Notes: a model not told the origin generated them from the letters alone. Shown: positions 8,157 through 18,149, numbered from the stretch's first letter. The stretch is 58,804 nucleotides of DNA from an uncultured Prevotellaceae bacterium (GCA_902775475.1 CACYME010000024.1:1-58804); one strand, 5' to 3'. Numbers and translations are program-made.

Positions 8157-10112
8157 ATGGCAAAGCAAAAACTATTCCTGACAGGTCTGTTCTTAGCAGG
8201 CGTGCTCGGCCTCTCGGCCCAGCCCCGCTACAATCTTGACCAGATGAACCGTGAGAAGCTGAACCGCGGTGTGGTGGCCATCCGCAGCGGACAGCAAGTG
8301 ATGGTCAGCTGGCGCACGCTCTCCAGCGATGCCGCCAGCCAGTCCTTCGACGTCTACCGCGACGGCAAGAAGCTCAACAAGAAACCCCTCACCAAGGGCG
8401 GCACGTTCTTCGTCGACGAGCAGCCCTCGGCCAGCGATGCCGTCTACGAGGTGCGAGGTGGCGGTCTCAACGGCAGCTACACCCTCCGTGCCGATGCCCC
8501 CGACGGCTACATCCCCATCCCCATCCAGCGCCCTGATGGCGGCACCACGCCCGACGGACGCAGCTATACCTACTCGGCCAACGATGCCAGCGTGGGCGAT
8601 GTCGACGGCGACGGACAGTACGAGATCATCCTGAAGTGGGACCCCTCGAACGCCCACGACAACGCTCACGACGGCTTCACCGGCCCCGTGCTCTTCGACT
8701 GCTACCGCCTCGATGGCACCCGCCTGTGGCGCATCAACATGGGCCCGAACATCCGCGCCGGAGCCCACTACACGCAGTTCATGGTCTACGACTTCGATGG
8801 CGACGGCCGTGCCGAGATGATGGTGAAGACCGCCGACGGCACCATAGACGGACAGGGCAAGGTCATCGGCGATGCCCAGGCCGACTACCGCTACGGCTTG
8901 CGGGAAGCCCGCGAGCGCGCTGCCCGTCCGCAGCCTCAGGAGCAGGGACGGCCAGGGCAGCGTAGGCGAGGCGGTGGCATTCCTAATGAAGGACGCATCC
9001 TCGAGGGGCCTGAATACATCAGCGTGTTCAGCGGGCTGACGGGTGCCGTCATGGACACCCAGCCCTACGTTCCCGAGCGTGGCGAGCTGGCTGCCTGGGG
9101 CGACGAACGCGGCAACCGCTCGGAGCGCTATCTGGCCGGCGTGGGCTATCTCGACGGCATCCATGCCAGCGGCATCTTTTGCCGAGGCTACTACACCCGC
9201 AGCGTCATCGCAGCCTGGGACTGGGACGGACGCCAGCTGAAGAACCGCTGGACCTTCGACACCCGTGAGCCGCAGTGGGCCAGCTATGCCGGACAGGGTA
9301 ACCACAACCTGCGCGTGGCCGATGTCGATGGCGACGGATGCGACGAAATCACCTACGGCTCCATGTGTGTCGACAACGATGGCCGCGGCCTCTACAACAC
9401 TGGCTTCGGCCACGGCGACGCCATGCACCTGACCGCCTTCGACCCCACCACCACCGAGCTGCAGGTGTGGGACTGCCATGAGAACCGCCGCGACGGTTCC
9501 GACTTCCGCAACGCCCGCACCGGCGAGGTCGTCTTCCAGATTCCCTCGAAGAGCGACGTGGGCCGTTGTATGGCTGCCGACATCGACCCCACCAACCCCG
9601 GCGTCGAGATGTGGAGCAGCGACAGCCACGGCGTGCGCAACATCAAGGGTGAGGTGGTCATCGGGGCCAAGGACAGCGACGACCCGCAGCACAACACGCA
9701 GGTCACCATGAACGGCCGCTGGCTCTCGGTGAACTTCGGCATCTGGTGGGACGGCGACCTGCTCCGCGAGTTGCTCGACCACGAGACCGTCACGAAGTAC
9801 GACTGGGAGAACCACTCCATTGTCGACGTCCAGAAGTTTGAGGGGCAGTTCAACAATGGCAGCAAGTCGAACCCCTGCCTCTCTGCCGACCTCCTCGGCG
9901 ACTGGCGCGAGGAGGTGCTCATCCGCAACCGCGAGAGCACCGAGCTGCGCCTCTACGTCACCACCATCCCCACCGACCACCGCATCAACTGCCTCATGGA
10001 GGACATCCCCTACCGCCTCAGCGTCGCCTCGGAGAACACCGCCTACAACCAACCCCCCGAAACGGGCTTCTACCTCGGACCCGACAAGACGGTGAATCCC
10101 TTCCTGAAGTAG
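8157..10112 (+). CDS. PL11 rhamnogalacturonan lyase (single-domain form)
   Basis: 651 residues with a signal peptide (to ~21, GLSAQ). It covers one full PL11 catalytic propeller: RPDGGTTPDGRSYTYSANDA, the calcium loops DVDGDGQYE, YDFDGDGRAEMMVKTADG and DVDGDGCDE, GAHYTQFMVYDF, and the C-terminal NTAYNQPPETGFYLGPD. It lacks the WDFTKWS domain and the C-terminal tail of the paralogue at 269-3298. Around residues 245-280 a polar Arg/Gln/Gly-rich stretch (REARERAARPQPQEQG then RRRGGG) occupies the place of a loop in the paralogue. The two lyases may differ in endo/exo mode, but the sequence does not settle that. A dispersed repeat element begins 5 bp after its stop. Confidence 0.93.
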   Translation: MAKQKLFLTGLFLAGVLGLSAQPRYNLDQMNREKLNRGVVAIRSGQQVMVSWRTLSSDAASQSFDVYRDGKKLNKKPLTKGGTFFVDEQPSASDAVYEVRGGGLNGSYTLRADAPDGYIPIPIQRPDGGTTPDGRSYTYSANDASVGDVDGDGQYEIILKWDPSNAHDNAHDGFTGPVLFDCYRLDGTRLWRINMGPNIRAGAHYTQFMVYDFDGDGRAEMMVKTADGTIDGQGKVIGDAQADYRYGLREARERAARPQPQEQGRPGQRRRGGGIPNEGRILEGPEYISVFSGLTGAVMDTQPYVPERGELAAWGDERGNRSERYLAGVGYLDGIHASGIFCRGYYTRSVIAAWDWDGRQLKNRWTFDTREPQWASYAGQGNHNLRVADVDGDGCDEITYGSMCVDNDGRGLYNTGFGHGDAMHLTAFDPTTTELQVWDCHENRRDGSDFRNARTGEVVFQIPSKSDVGRCMAADIDPTNPGVEMWSSDSHGVRNIKGEVVIGAKDSDDPQHNTQVTMNGRWLSVNFGIWWDGDLLRELLDHETVTKYDWENHSIVDVQKFEGQFNNGSKSNPCLSADLLGDWREEVLIRNRESTELRLYVTTIPTDHRINCLMEDIPYRLSVASENTAYNQPPETGFYLGPDKTVNPFLK

Positions 10113-10117
10113 GTTTC

Positions 10118-10590
10118 AAATTGTAAGCACTTTTGCGCGAGTTTTCAAAAATAGTGCCGATTTACCCCCTCGAAAATGAGGGGTCGCCGAAAAAAAAGTA
10201 TTTTCGGCCGAAAAAACGAGATTTTTGAGGGGTTTCGTAAATTGTTGAATATTAGATCGTTTTGGATGAAATGGACAATTTGGACGTCCGCTTGCTTTCA
10301 AAAGTCAACGCCGCAGAAAAATTTGGCGTTGACTTTTTTTGCTGAGGCGTTCGTTTGGAAGTGAAAAAAACGGCAAAATTTTCAAAAAAACAATGCACAG
10401 AATGGGTGCGATTGTGCAAAAATGAGGGTTTTGGACCCTCTTTTTTTGTGGCCGATGATCTCTTGAACGTCAAAAAGGGGCTCAGAAACGCCATTTTTCG
10501 TTCAAAAATTTCACTCCGCCGTGATGCTTTTTTGTATTACTATTTTATACAAAAAATTGTAAGCAGTTTATTTGAGTTTTCTAAATAGTC
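10118..10590 (+). repeat. Dispersed non-coding element, copy A
   Basis: One of four related AT-rich elements in the window. Bounded by imperfect direct repeats 10118-10156 and 10554-10590, which both start AAATTGTAAGCA and contain GAGTTTTC. Inside, in order: a CCCCTC/GAGGGG module (10165-10232); the core stem AAAGTCAACGCC (10301-10312) with GGCGTTGACTTT (10325-10336); the 25-base TGCACA...TGTGCA hairpin (10394-10418); and the AACGCCATTTTTCG box (10487-10500). No open frame is conserved between copies. It starts 5 bp after the PL11 stop and is oriented with that gene. Confidence 0.8.
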
Positions 10591-10776
10591 ACCATTTGCG
10601 AGGCATTGATGTTCCACTTTTATGTGTATACTCTGCGATAGAAATGCTTGTTTTGAAAGAGAGACGTATGCCTCCTTCCGCCTTCTATGGTGCACCTATC
10701 GTTCAAAAGGGATGCAGTTTTCCGTCATGTGCGAAAAATAATCATTCCATGATGGAAGGTTTTGGGATTTTTTTTG
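10591..10776. other. Spacer with no recognised feature
   Basis: Between dispersed element copy A and the promoter of the oligogalacturonate lyase gene. I see no gene, RNA or repeat here. Confidence 0.5.
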
Positions 10777-10784
10777 TATTTTTG
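10777..10784 (+). promoter_or_regulatory. -7 box for the oligogalacturonate lyase gene
   Basis: TATTTTTG fits TAnnTTTG and lies 63 bp before the ATG at 10848. A -33 element at the right distance is not evident. Confidence 0.4.
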
Positions 10785-10847
10785 CGCTGTAATGCCGTAG
10801 GATGGCAAACAACGCATGAACAAAAAACTTAAAAACTAAGACAGACA

Positions 10848-12188
10848 ATGAAGACTACTAAAAGACTGCTTCTACTGACTGCTGCCGTGGCCCTCAGCCT
10901 GCCGCAGTGGGCACAGATTGGTACGCGCTTCCCCTCGGAGCGAAAGGTGATAAACGACCCGAAGACCGGCGTGGAACTGGTGTTCCTGACCTCGAAGGGC
11001 GGCACAGGTGATTCCAAGATTTACCAGACGCACAACCAGTGGACCTGCGACGGCAAGTGGGTGGTCTTCCGCTCGAACCGCGTGAAGGGCGAGGCCATGG
11101 CCGTGAACGAAGAGACGGGCGACATCGTGCAGGTGACGGAGGGCGGCTTTACGGGCATGCTCTGCGTGGCCCGCAAGTCGATGAACCTTTATCTCATGCG
11201 CGCGGCAAAGGACAAGGACGGCAAACGCACCGGCATGGAGGTGGTGGAGGTGAACCTGGAGCGCCTTTTCGCCGACTCGGAGGCAGGGAAGCTGAAGAAA
11301 AAGGCGGCCTACGAGCGCATCTGTGGCACCATTCCCGCCGATATGTGCAGCGAGGGTGACATGGCGCTCGACGGCAGCGAGGAGTTCGTCTACTTCCGCC
11401 TCGACAAGGAGTTCGCCCGCAAATATCCCATCGCCGAACAGATAGCACCCAACTTCGGCCCGCGCCACATGGGGGCCGGCCCTGGCGGCATCGGCAAGAT
11501 GGACCTGAAGACCGGCAAGAGCGAGCCCGTGGTGGCCGTACACTTCAAGGTGGGGCACATTCAGGGTAACCCCTGGCATCCCGGCGAGGTCATATTCTGC
11601 TGGGAGACGGGCGGCAAGGCTCCTGTGCGCGCATGGATATGCAATGCCGACGGCACAGGCCTGCGTCCCATCTATCGCGAGACGGAGCACGACTGGGTGA
11701 CCCACGAGGCGGTCATCAGTGAGGACGAGGTGGTGCTGGCCATCATCGGCCACCGGCCTATTAATAAAGGTGAGCAGAAGAAGATTGACGGACTGGAGTC
11801 GTTTGCCACGTCTGACGACTGGGGGCCCTCGGGCACGAAGGAGTATGCCACGGGCATTGCCGTGGTGAACCTGCGTACCCGCGAGCTGACGCTGGAGGGA
11901 CAGGTGCCGGGCGACAACTTCTGGCATGTGGCGGGCTCGCAGGACGGCCACTGGGTGGCTGGCGACGACTTCGCACGCGAGCTGTGGCTCATCGACCGGC
12001 ATACGGGCGAGCGCATCCTGCTCAGCGCCGGACATAAGACGACGGCCCGCGACCACGTGCACCCGACGTTCAAGCCCGACGGCACGGAGATAGAGATACA
12101 GTCGGCCATGCTCTCTGAGGACGGACGCTCGATGAACATCTGCATCGTGCGCCTGCCACAGCAACTCATCGACCGCTATAAGAAGTAA
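10848..12188 (+). CDS. Oligogalacturonate lyase, PL22
   Basis: 446 residues with a predicted signal peptide (~1-22, ending LPQWAQ). It begins IGTRFPSERKVINDPKTG and continues LVFLTSKGG, the typical start of PL22 oligogalacturonate lyases, and has the family's seven-bladed propeller length. Histidines in GNPWHPGEV, EHDWVTHEAV and DHVHPTF are candidates for the metal-binding and catalytic positions of this Mn-dependent enzyme. It would split short (unsaturated) galacturonate oligomers to 4-deoxy-hexoseulose uronate. The signal peptide would place it in the periplasm, whereas characterised enterobacterial Ogl proteins are cytoplasmic. The next gene starts 18 bp downstream, so it heads the operon to 22163 and beyond. 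Confidence 0.9.
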   Translation: MKTTKRLLLLTAAVALSLPQWAQIGTRFPSERKVINDPKTGVELVFLTSKGGTGDSKIYQTHNQWTCDGKWVVFRSNRVKGEAMAVNEETGDIVQVTEGGFTGMLCVARKSMNLYLMRAAKDKDGKRTGMEVVEVNLERLFADSEAGKLKKKAAYERICGTIPADMCSEGDMALDGSEEFVYFRLDKEFARKYPIAEQIAPNFGPRHMGAGPGGIGKMDLKTGKSEPVVAVHFKVGHIQGNPWHPGEVIFCWETGGKAPVRAWICNADGTGLRPIYRETEHDWVTHEAVISEDEVVLAIIGHRPINKGEQKKIDGLESFATSDDWGPSGTKEYATGIAVVNLRTRELTLEGQVPGDNFWHVAGSQDGHWVAGDDFARELWLIDRHTGERILLSAGHKTTARDHVHPTFKPDGTEIEIQSAMLSEDGRSMNICIVRLPQQLIDRYKK

Positions 12189-12206
12189 TTTAATCGTCGT
12201 CCTATC

Positions 12207-15149
12207 ATGCGTCCCCTCCGATTATTGCTAACTGCCCTTGCCCTGCTGTGCCTGACGATGACAGCCGAGGGCGCCCCACGGATATACTCCGAGGAGGTCG
12301 CCAAGAGTTTCGTCACCACACATCCCGACCCTGACGTCATTCGCTGGGGAACGCAGGCCAACCATTTCACCTGGCAGGCGGGCTACATGATGTTCGCCAT
12401 GGAGAAGCTGTGGCGCATGACCAACGACACGACCTACCTGAACTATGTGCGCCGCTACGTAGACCAGAATGTGGATGCCGAGGGGCGCGTGCCAGGCTTC
12501 ACGCCACGGGCCCTCGACAACTTCATTCCCGGCTATGCCTGTTTGCTGCTCTACGAACTGACGGGTGAACAGCGCTATGCCCGTGCTGCTGAGACCATAC
12601 GACGAGGCTTCGACAGCTATCCGCGCAACAAGCACGGCGTTTTCTACCACTCGCACAGCATTCAGCAGCTATGGGTCGATGGTGTGTTCATGGGGCAGAT
12701 ATTCCTGGCCCGCTATGCCAGGACGATGGGGCATCCTGAAGATTTCGCCGAGGTGGTGAAGCAGCTGCAAGGGCTCGTCAGCCTTTGCGGACGAGACGAT
12801 GGCCTGTTCTATCATGGCTGGGCCGAACAGGGAAAGGCAGGATGGGCAAAGCAGCAGGACAGCCACTCAGCAGAAGTGTGGAGCGAGGGGCTGGGGTGGG
12901 GAGCCGTACTGCTGGCCGACGTGTTCGACTATCTTCCGGCCGACCAGCCTGGGCGCGAACCGCTGCTGGAGGCCCTCCGGCGCTTGTGTCAGGGGCTGAA
13001 GGACTGTCAGGACCCGCAGACAGGTCTCTGGTGCCAGGTGGTGGATAAACCGATGGAGAGGGGCAACTGGAACGAGACTTCGGGCTCGGCCATGTTTACT
13101 TATCTGCTGCAGTCGGCCATCAATAAAGGCTATATCTCTGGCTCTGACTACCAGCCTGTGGTCGACCGTGCCTATCAGGGCCTCCTCGGCAAAGCGGTGC
13201 GCAACAGCGATGGTGGCTACCATCTGAAGGATTGTAGCAGCATCGGCATCAAGGGAAGCTACCAGGCCTACATCTCGCAGCCCCGAGAAATCAGCACCTT
13301 TGCTGCTGTCGCCTCGTTCATCATTGGGACGGGCATCGTTGAGCATGATTTCCGCTTTCATTTCCCTGGTACGGTCTACGCCACCGACTACACCCAGGGG
13401 CGCCTGCTCCGGCTGGACGGCGGGCAGGTGGTGTGGCAGCACGACGCACCGCTCTCCAACGACTTGTGCCTGCTGCCTGATGGCCATCTGCTCTTCACCA
13501 CTGGAACAGGCGTGCTGGAACTCGATGCACGGGGCGACACCGTCTTCAGGTATCAATCCGACTGCCACGTGTTTGCCTGTCAGCGTTTGCCCAATGGCAA
13601 TACCTTCGTGGGCGAATGTGAGAAAGGACGGTTGCTGGAGGTGTCGCCGAAGGGGCGCATCGTCAGCGCCGTGAGCATACTGCCCAAGGGTGCCCCTGCC
13701 GACGACATGGCTTTCATGCGCAATGCCCGGCGGTTGTCCAATGGCCATTATCTGGTGGCACACTACCGTGGTGAGAAAGTGGTGGAGTACGATAGACGGG
13801 GCCGTGCCGTATGGACTGTCAGCACGCCGGGCCGTGCCCACTCCGTCATCCGTCTGGAAAATGGAAATACGCTTGTCTCGATAGCCGATGCCAACAAGAA
13901 CCCGCGCATCGAGGAGTATGACCCTGACGGCCGACGGGTGTGGCAGCTCACCAACGATGACCTGCCTGGGCGTCCGCTGCGGTTCATGTCGGGCATGCAG
14001 TATCTGGAGGGTCGAGGACTGTTGCTGACCAACTGGCAGGGACATGGGAGCCAGTCCACCCAGCCCCACATGATGCTGGTGGACCGCAACAAGCACATCG
14101 TGTGTACGCTGCCCACAACCCCTGGAATCCGTACCATTTCGAACGTTGCCGTAGTACCGCAGACACCGTCGGGCCGGCACGATGGCGCACAGGCGTTGCC
14201 TGTATTCTCGCCCGTCAACCCCCATGCCACCCCAGAGGCCCGTGCCCTGCTGGCTGGTCTCTATCAGAGTGTGGCGGAGGGGAAGATTATCTCGGGCCTG
14301 CACCATAATCAGCTGCAGTTGCCGGCCTACTGGCGCGACTTCGACCGTATAGAGGAAGCATCGGGCAAGGTGCCCATGATATGGGGAGGGGATCTGGCCT
14401 GGGATGCCCGTCAGGTGGTGGAGATAGCTACGCGTGAATACCATCGCGGGCATATCGTCACGCTGATGTGGCATGTCAACCGTCCGTTCGACCGCACCCC
14501 GCATGTGGATTTCAAGCGACAGACGCAGGGAGAGTTCACGGCTGAGCAATGGAACGAGCTGGTCAGCGCCGATGACACACCTATGAAGCGGATGTGGATG
14601 GAGCAGGTAGACTCCATTGCGCAGTATCTGAAGGTGCTGAAAGACCGCAACATCCCCGTGCTCTGGCGACCTTATCATGAGATGAACGGCGAATGGTTCT
14701 GGTGGGGCGACCGTCGTGGGGAACGCGGCTTCACCGTGCTCTGGAAAATGCTTTACGACCGCATGGTGAACCATCATCACCTTGACAACCTCATCTGGGT
14801 GTGGAACGCCAACGCACCGCGCAACATCCCCGGCGATACTGCCATGGAATACAGCGCTTACTACCCTGGTAACGACTATGTCGATGTGCTGGCAACTGAT
14901 GTCTATCACCGCGACTGGCGGCAGTCGCATCACGATGAGTTGGTCGCTCTCGGCAAGGGCAAGTTGGTGGCGTTGGGCGAGTTGGGCAGTCTGCCTACCC
15001 CTCAGCAGCTGGCTGCAATGAACCGTTTTGCCTGGTTCATGATTTGGACTGGGTTTACCGACGACCGTTATAATACGCTTGACGACCTGCGAGCCATCTT
15101 CAGCCTGCCACGTGTCGTCTGCCATCAGGAACGAAATAGCTTAAAGTAG
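12207..15149 (+). CDS. GH105 - beta-propeller - GH26 fusion protein
   Basis: 980 residues, signal peptide to ~22. Residues ~25-375 are a GH105 unsaturated rhamnogalacturonyl/glucuronyl hydrolase domain (TWQAGYMMFAMEKLW; LWVDGVFMGQ, where D158 fits the catalytic Asp of YteR-type enzymes; WSEGLGWGAVLLADV). Residues ~380-670 are WD/PQQ-like repeats (GRLLRLDGGQVVWQHD; NGNTFVGECEKGRLLEV; GHYLVAHYRGEKVVEYD), likely a beta-propeller. Residues ~680-975 are a GH26 domain of beta-mannanase type with acid/base E825 in YHEMNGEWFWWG and nucleophile E925 in VALGELGS. GH105 removes the 4,5-unsaturated uronate left by PL11-type lyases. The GH26 substrate here is unknown; a mannose- or xylose-containing side chain or companion hemicellulose is possible. 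No frameshift separates the parts. Confidence 0.88.
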   Translation: MRPLRLLLTALALLCLTMTAEGAPRIYSEEVAKSFVTTHPDPDVIRWGTQANHFTWQAGYMMFAMEKLWRMTNDTTYLNYVRRYVDQNVDAEGRVPGFTPRALDNFIPGYACLLLYELTGEQRYARAAETIRRGFDSYPRNKHGVFYHSHSIQQLWVDGVFMGQIFLARYARTMGHPEDFAEVVKQLQGLVSLCGRDDGLFYHGWAEQGKAGWAKQQDSHSAEVWSEGLGWGAVLLADVFDYLPADQPGREPLLEALRRLCQGLKDCQDPQTGLWCQVVDKPMERGNWNETSGSAMFTYLLQSAINKGYISGSDYQPVVDRAYQGLLGKAVRNSDGGYHLKDCSSIGIKGSYQAYISQPREISTFAAVASFIIGTGIVEHDFRFHFPGTVYATDYTQGRLLRLDGGQVVWQHDAPLSNDLCLLPDGHLLFTTGTGVLELDARGDTVFRYQSDCHVFACQRLPNGNTFVGECEKGRLLEVSPKGRIVSAVSILPKGAPADDMAFMRNARRLSNGHYLVAHYRGEKVVEYDRRGRAVWTVSTPGRAHSVIRLENGNTLVSIADANKNPRIEEYDPDGRRVWQLTNDDLPGRPLRFMSGMQYLEGRGLLLTNWQGHGSQSTQPHMMLVDRNKHIVCTLPTTPGIRTISNVAVVPQTPSGRHDGAQALPVFSPVNPHATPEARALLAGLYQSVAEGKIISGLHHNQLQLPAYWRDFDRIEEASGKVPMIWGGDLAWDARQVVEIATREYHRGHIVTLMWHVNRPFDRTPHVDFKRQTQGEFTAEQWNELVSADDTPMKRMWMEQVDSIAQYLKVLKDRNIPVLWRPYHEMNGEWFWWGDRRGERGFTVLWKMLYDRMVNHHHLDNLIWVWNANAPRNIPGDTAMEYSAYYPGNDYVDVLATDVYHRDWRQSHHDELVALGKGKLVALGELGSLPTPQQLAAMNRFAWFMIWTGFTDDRYNTLDDLRAIFSLPRVVCHQERNSLK

Positions 15150-15192
15150 AATTCACATAGTATAAATCCATCCCTCAAAAAAAGACTAAACC

Positions 15193-16911
15193 ATGCAAAA
15201 GAGAACGTTTTATTGTACAAGTCTGCTGTTCGTGGCAGCACTACTTGTCTGTAGTTGTGTACGAAAGAATGAGAATACCGTGGCGACAGCTCCTCCCCAC
15301 CTGGAGCAGCGAGGCGGCGTGACGCAGCTCATCGTGCAGGGCAAGCCTTGGCTGGCGCTGGGTTGCGAGCTGGGCAACAGCACGTCGTCGAGCAGGGAGT
15401 ATATGAAGGACGTGTGGCCCAAACTGAAGGAGAGCGGCGTGAACACCGTGCTCGCCGTGGTGTCGTGGGAGCAGACGGAACCCCTGGAGGGGCTGTTCGA
15501 CTTCACTGTGGTCGACGGATTATTGGCCGATGCCCGCAAGAACGACATGAAGCTGGCCCTGCTCTGGTTCGGCTCGTGGAAGAACGGCATCACCAGCTAT
15601 ACGCCAACATGGGTGAAACGCGACACGGAGCGCTTCCCACTGGCACAGACGCCGGAGGGCAAGCCGTTGCCCATCCTCACCACCCTCGGCGATGCCACCT
15701 GTCAGGCCGATGCCAAGGCTTTCGCGGCCATGATGCGCCACCTGAAGGAGGTGGACGCCCGGCAGCAGACCGTGGTGATGATACAGATGGAGAACGAGGT
15801 GGGCCTGCACGGCCATCCACGCGATTACTGTCCACTGGCCGAGGAGGCCTATAGGAGTGCCGTCCCCCAGCAGCTCATCGACTGGTTGACCGCCCACAAG
15901 GAGACGCTGCTGCCCGAGACCCGCGCTGCCTGGGAAGCCAACGGCTGTAGGACCGAGGGCTCGTGGGAAGAGGTGTTCGGCCCTGAGGACCGAGCTGCGG
16001 AGGTATTCATGGCTTGGCACTATGCCTCATACATGGACCGTATCACTGAGGCCGGCAAACAGGAGTATGACCTGCCTACCTTTGTCAACGCCTGGATTGT
16101 ACAACCCGAGGATACGCGCCCTGGCAACTACCCTTCGGGTGGACCACAGGCACAGAACCACGACATTTGGCGGGCAGCCGCTCCCCACATCGACATCCTC
16201 TCGCCCGACATCTACCTGAACGACTTCCCGGAGATTCTCGCCCTCTATGCCCGCTCTGCGAACCCCGTCTTCATTCCTGAGTCGCGCTCAGGGCAGAACG
16301 GTGCCGCCAACGCCGCCTATGCCATCGGGGCCATGGGTGCTATTGGCTATTCCCCGTTCGGCTTTGAACGTAACTGCGATGCCGATGCCAACGCCACCTT
16401 CTGCCAGTTCTACAAGAAAGCGGGCTGCGTGGCCGACACCATCCTGGCCGCACAGGCCGAGGGGCGCATTGCCGCTGCCTGGCTGAAGGGCTCGGAGCCC
16501 ATGCGGGTGAAGGACACGATAGCCCTGGGCGACGTGCACATCGTGTGTGAGCTCATCTCCAGCGGCATGCGCAACGGAGGGGCACCGCAGCTCACCGGCG
16601 GCACCTACAATCCCGATGCCATGGGCTATGTCATCGCCATCCAGCAGGCCGACGGCTATCTCTTCCTCGGCTCCAATGCCCGCGTCACCTTCCTGCCTGC
16701 CAGCGGCGAGGGCATCGTAGGACTGGCCAAGGTCACCGAGGGCGACTACGACAAGAGGGGGCGCTGGCACGAAGGGCGTTGGCTCAACGGCGACGAGATA
16801 CAGCTACGCTACGACCTGCTCTATGCCGTGGAGGAGGGATTCTCGGGACAGGGCCTGAACTTTGGAAGGCCTGAGCCACAGTTCCTCAAGGCTGAGCTGT
16901 TCTGTTACTAA
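15193..16911 (+). CDS. GH35-like glycosidase lipoprotein (DUF5597 type)
   Basis: 572 residues. N-terminal hydrophobic segment ending LLVCSC suggests a lipoprotein with Cys22, though C at -2 makes the lipobox unusual. The TIM-barrel part follows GH35 beta-galactosidases: [28 protein letters not shown], an acid/base candidate E202 in QMENEVG, and a nucleophile candidate E363 in FIPESRSG. The C-terminal ~150 residues ([20 protein letters not shown]) match the DUF5597 domain. Such proteins probably remove beta-galactosyl groups from pectin side chains such as arabinogalactan, which fits the locus. The next gene's open frame overlaps its stop by one base. Confidence 0.82.
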   Translation: MQKRTFYCTSLLFVAALLVCSCVRKNENTVATAPPHLEQRGGVTQLIVQGKPWLALGCELGNSTSSSREYMKDVWPKLKESGVNTVLAVVSWEQTEPLEGLFDFTVVDGLLADARKNDMKLALLWFGSWKNGITSYTPTWVKRDTERFPLAQTPEGKPLPILTTLGDATCQADAKAFAAMMRHLKEVDARQQTVVMIQMENEVGLHGHPRDYCPLAEEAYRSAVPQQLIDWLTAHKETLLPETRAAWEANGCRTEGSWEEVFGPEDRAAEVFMAWHYASYMDRITEAGKQEYDLPTFVNAWIVQPEDTRPGNYPSGGPQAQNHDIWRAAAPHIDILSPDIYLNDFPEILALYARSANPVFIPESRSGQNGAANAAYAIGAMGAIGYSPFGFERNCDADANATFCQFYKKAGCVADTILAAQAEGRIAAAWLKGSEPMRVKDTIALGDVHIVCELISSGMRNGGAPQLTGGTYNPDAMGYVIAIQQADGYLFLGSNARVTFLPASGEGIVGLAKVTEGDYDKRGRWHEGRWLNGDEIQLRYDLLYAVEEGFSGQGLNFGRPEPQFLKAELFCY

Positions 16912-16928
16912 TGTCGAGGAGGGCTATC

Positions 16929-18143
16929 ATGAAGAAGATGCTAACCATTGGATTGTCGCTCCTGGCGCTGGCCAGTACTGCTACTCCCGTGTTGAGTGTT
17001 GAGAGTTCAGAGTTGAGGGACTTTACATACGAGCCTCAACTCTCAACTAACGTCTCTCAACCCTCAAAGCTTAACCCTCAACAAAACGGAGTGCAGGTGA
17101 GCGAGCCGGGGTTCAAGGTGTTCCAGTTCCCCAGAACACAGATTCCGCGCATCGATGGCGACTTCTCTGACTGGGACATCGTGCCCGACAGCTACAGCGT
17201 AGGCATCGATGAGATGTGGGACGACACGGGCAAGCACCAGGGCACCGACCGCTCGACACTCGACGTGAAGGTGAAGGTGGGCTGGGTGAACGGGCTGAAC
17301 CGCCTCTACTTCCTCTATGAAGCCTATGACGACTACTGGGACTTCAATCAGCTCAGCCTCCGCAACGACACCTATGAAGTCATCGTCGATGCCGACCTCT
17401 CTGGCGGGCCGCATACGGATGAGTTCCGCCTGAACCCCGACGTGAAACCGCGTATCGATGCCTTCTTCGAATTCCAGAACCAGCATGCACAGAACTACCA
17501 CATCATGACACCGCCCACCGAGGGGAAGTCGTGGACCATGGTCTGGGGGCCGCAGCAGTGGCTCAAGTACCTGCCTTACGCCAACTACGCCTACGACTAT
17601 GCCTTCAGCCACGGAGAGGGTGGCCGGCTGCGCATGGAGTTCTACATCACCCCCTTCGACTACGCCAGCCCCGAGGGGCCTGAGAAGTCGGTAGAGAGCC
17701 GTCTCTATGAGCACAAGAAGATTGGCCTCTGCTGGGCTGTCATCGACTATGACGGCGGCGAGGGAAACAACGGCTTCTGGAATCTTTCAAAACACCACCA
17801 AGTCTACGGCAATGCCTCCATGCAGCGCCTCTTCACCCTGATGCCGCTGGAGCCACAGCTGCGCAAGGCGGTGGAGTGCGACTGGACTTTCTATGTTGTT
17901 CCTGACACGCGTACCGTCAGCTTCCGCGACCAAAGCTATGGCAACATCACCCATTGGCACTGGGACTTCGGCGACGGTAGCACCAGCGACGAGCAGAACC
18001 CCGTGCATACCTACCAGCGCGACTTTGCCCATTATGTCGTGACGCTCACGGTGAGCGGCCCTGAGGGTGAGGCTCGCCAGTGCAAGGTGTGGGAGGTGTG
18101 TGTGCGCGACCTGAAGAACCCTTCGAATACTCCCTACGATTAA
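16929..18143 (+). CDS. Secreted CBM9-like and PKD domain protein
   Basis: The ATG at 16929 ([20 protein letters not shown]) is preferred over the one at 16911 because it starts the signal peptide and follows GAGGAGGG. 404 residues. After the signal peptide, residues ~21-58 are encoded by a 7-base tandem/inverted repeat (16989-17082), giving a Ser/Gln/Asn-rich linker. Residues ~65-300 resemble CBM9-like domains of carbohydrate-binding proteins ([34 protein letters not shown]). Residues ~320-400 are a PKD domain ([20 protein letters not shown]). No catalytic motif is seen; a glycan-binding surface or periplasmic role is inferred. It sits between the GH35-like gene and the regulator in one operon. 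Confidence 0.75.
   Translation: MKKMLTIGLSLLALASTATPVLSVESSELRDFTYEPQLSTNVSQPSKLNPQQNGVQVSEPGFKVFQFPRTQIPRIDGDFSDWDIVPDSYSVGIDEMWDDTGKHQGTDRSTLDVKVKVGWVNGLNRLYFLYEAYDDYWDFNQLSLRNDTYEVIVDADLSGGPHTDEFRLNPDVKPRIDAFFEFQNQHAQNYHIMTPPTEGKSWTMVWGPQQWLKYLPYANYAYDYAFSHGEGGRLRMEFYITPFDYASPEGPEKSVESRLYEHKKIGLCWAVIDYDGGEGNNGFWNLSKHHQVYGNASMQRLFTLMPLEPQLRKAVECDWTFYVVPDTRTVSFRDQSYGNITHWHWDFGDGSTSDEQNPVHTYQRDFAHYVVTLTVSGPEGEARQCKVWEVCVRDLKNPSNTPYD
16989..17082. repeat. Heptamer tandem/inverted repeat inside a coding region
   Basis: Left arm 16989-17020 is made of 7-base units (TGTTGAG, TGTTGAG, AGTTCAG, AGTTGAG). Right arm 17034-17082 is made of reverse-complement 7-base units (CCTCAAC, TCTCAAC, TCTCAAC, CCTCAAA, CCTCAAC). 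The frame stays open through both arms, so the repeat is translated in the CBM9-like/PKD protein just after its signal peptide. Confidence 0.85.
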
Positions 18144-18149
18144 ACCATC

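Noticed and set aside
8193-10052. 619-codon frame antisense to the second PL11 gene
   Set aside because: Same reason: Val/Ala-rich shadow translation.
10176-10588. Small open frames inside dispersed element copy A
   Set aside because: Not conserved in copies B, C or D and made of Lys/Phe-rich low-complexity sequence.
12867-15125. 752-codon frame antisense to the GH105-GH26 gene
   Set aside because: Shadow of the real gene; no signal peptide or motif, and the sense frame has intact catalytic residues.
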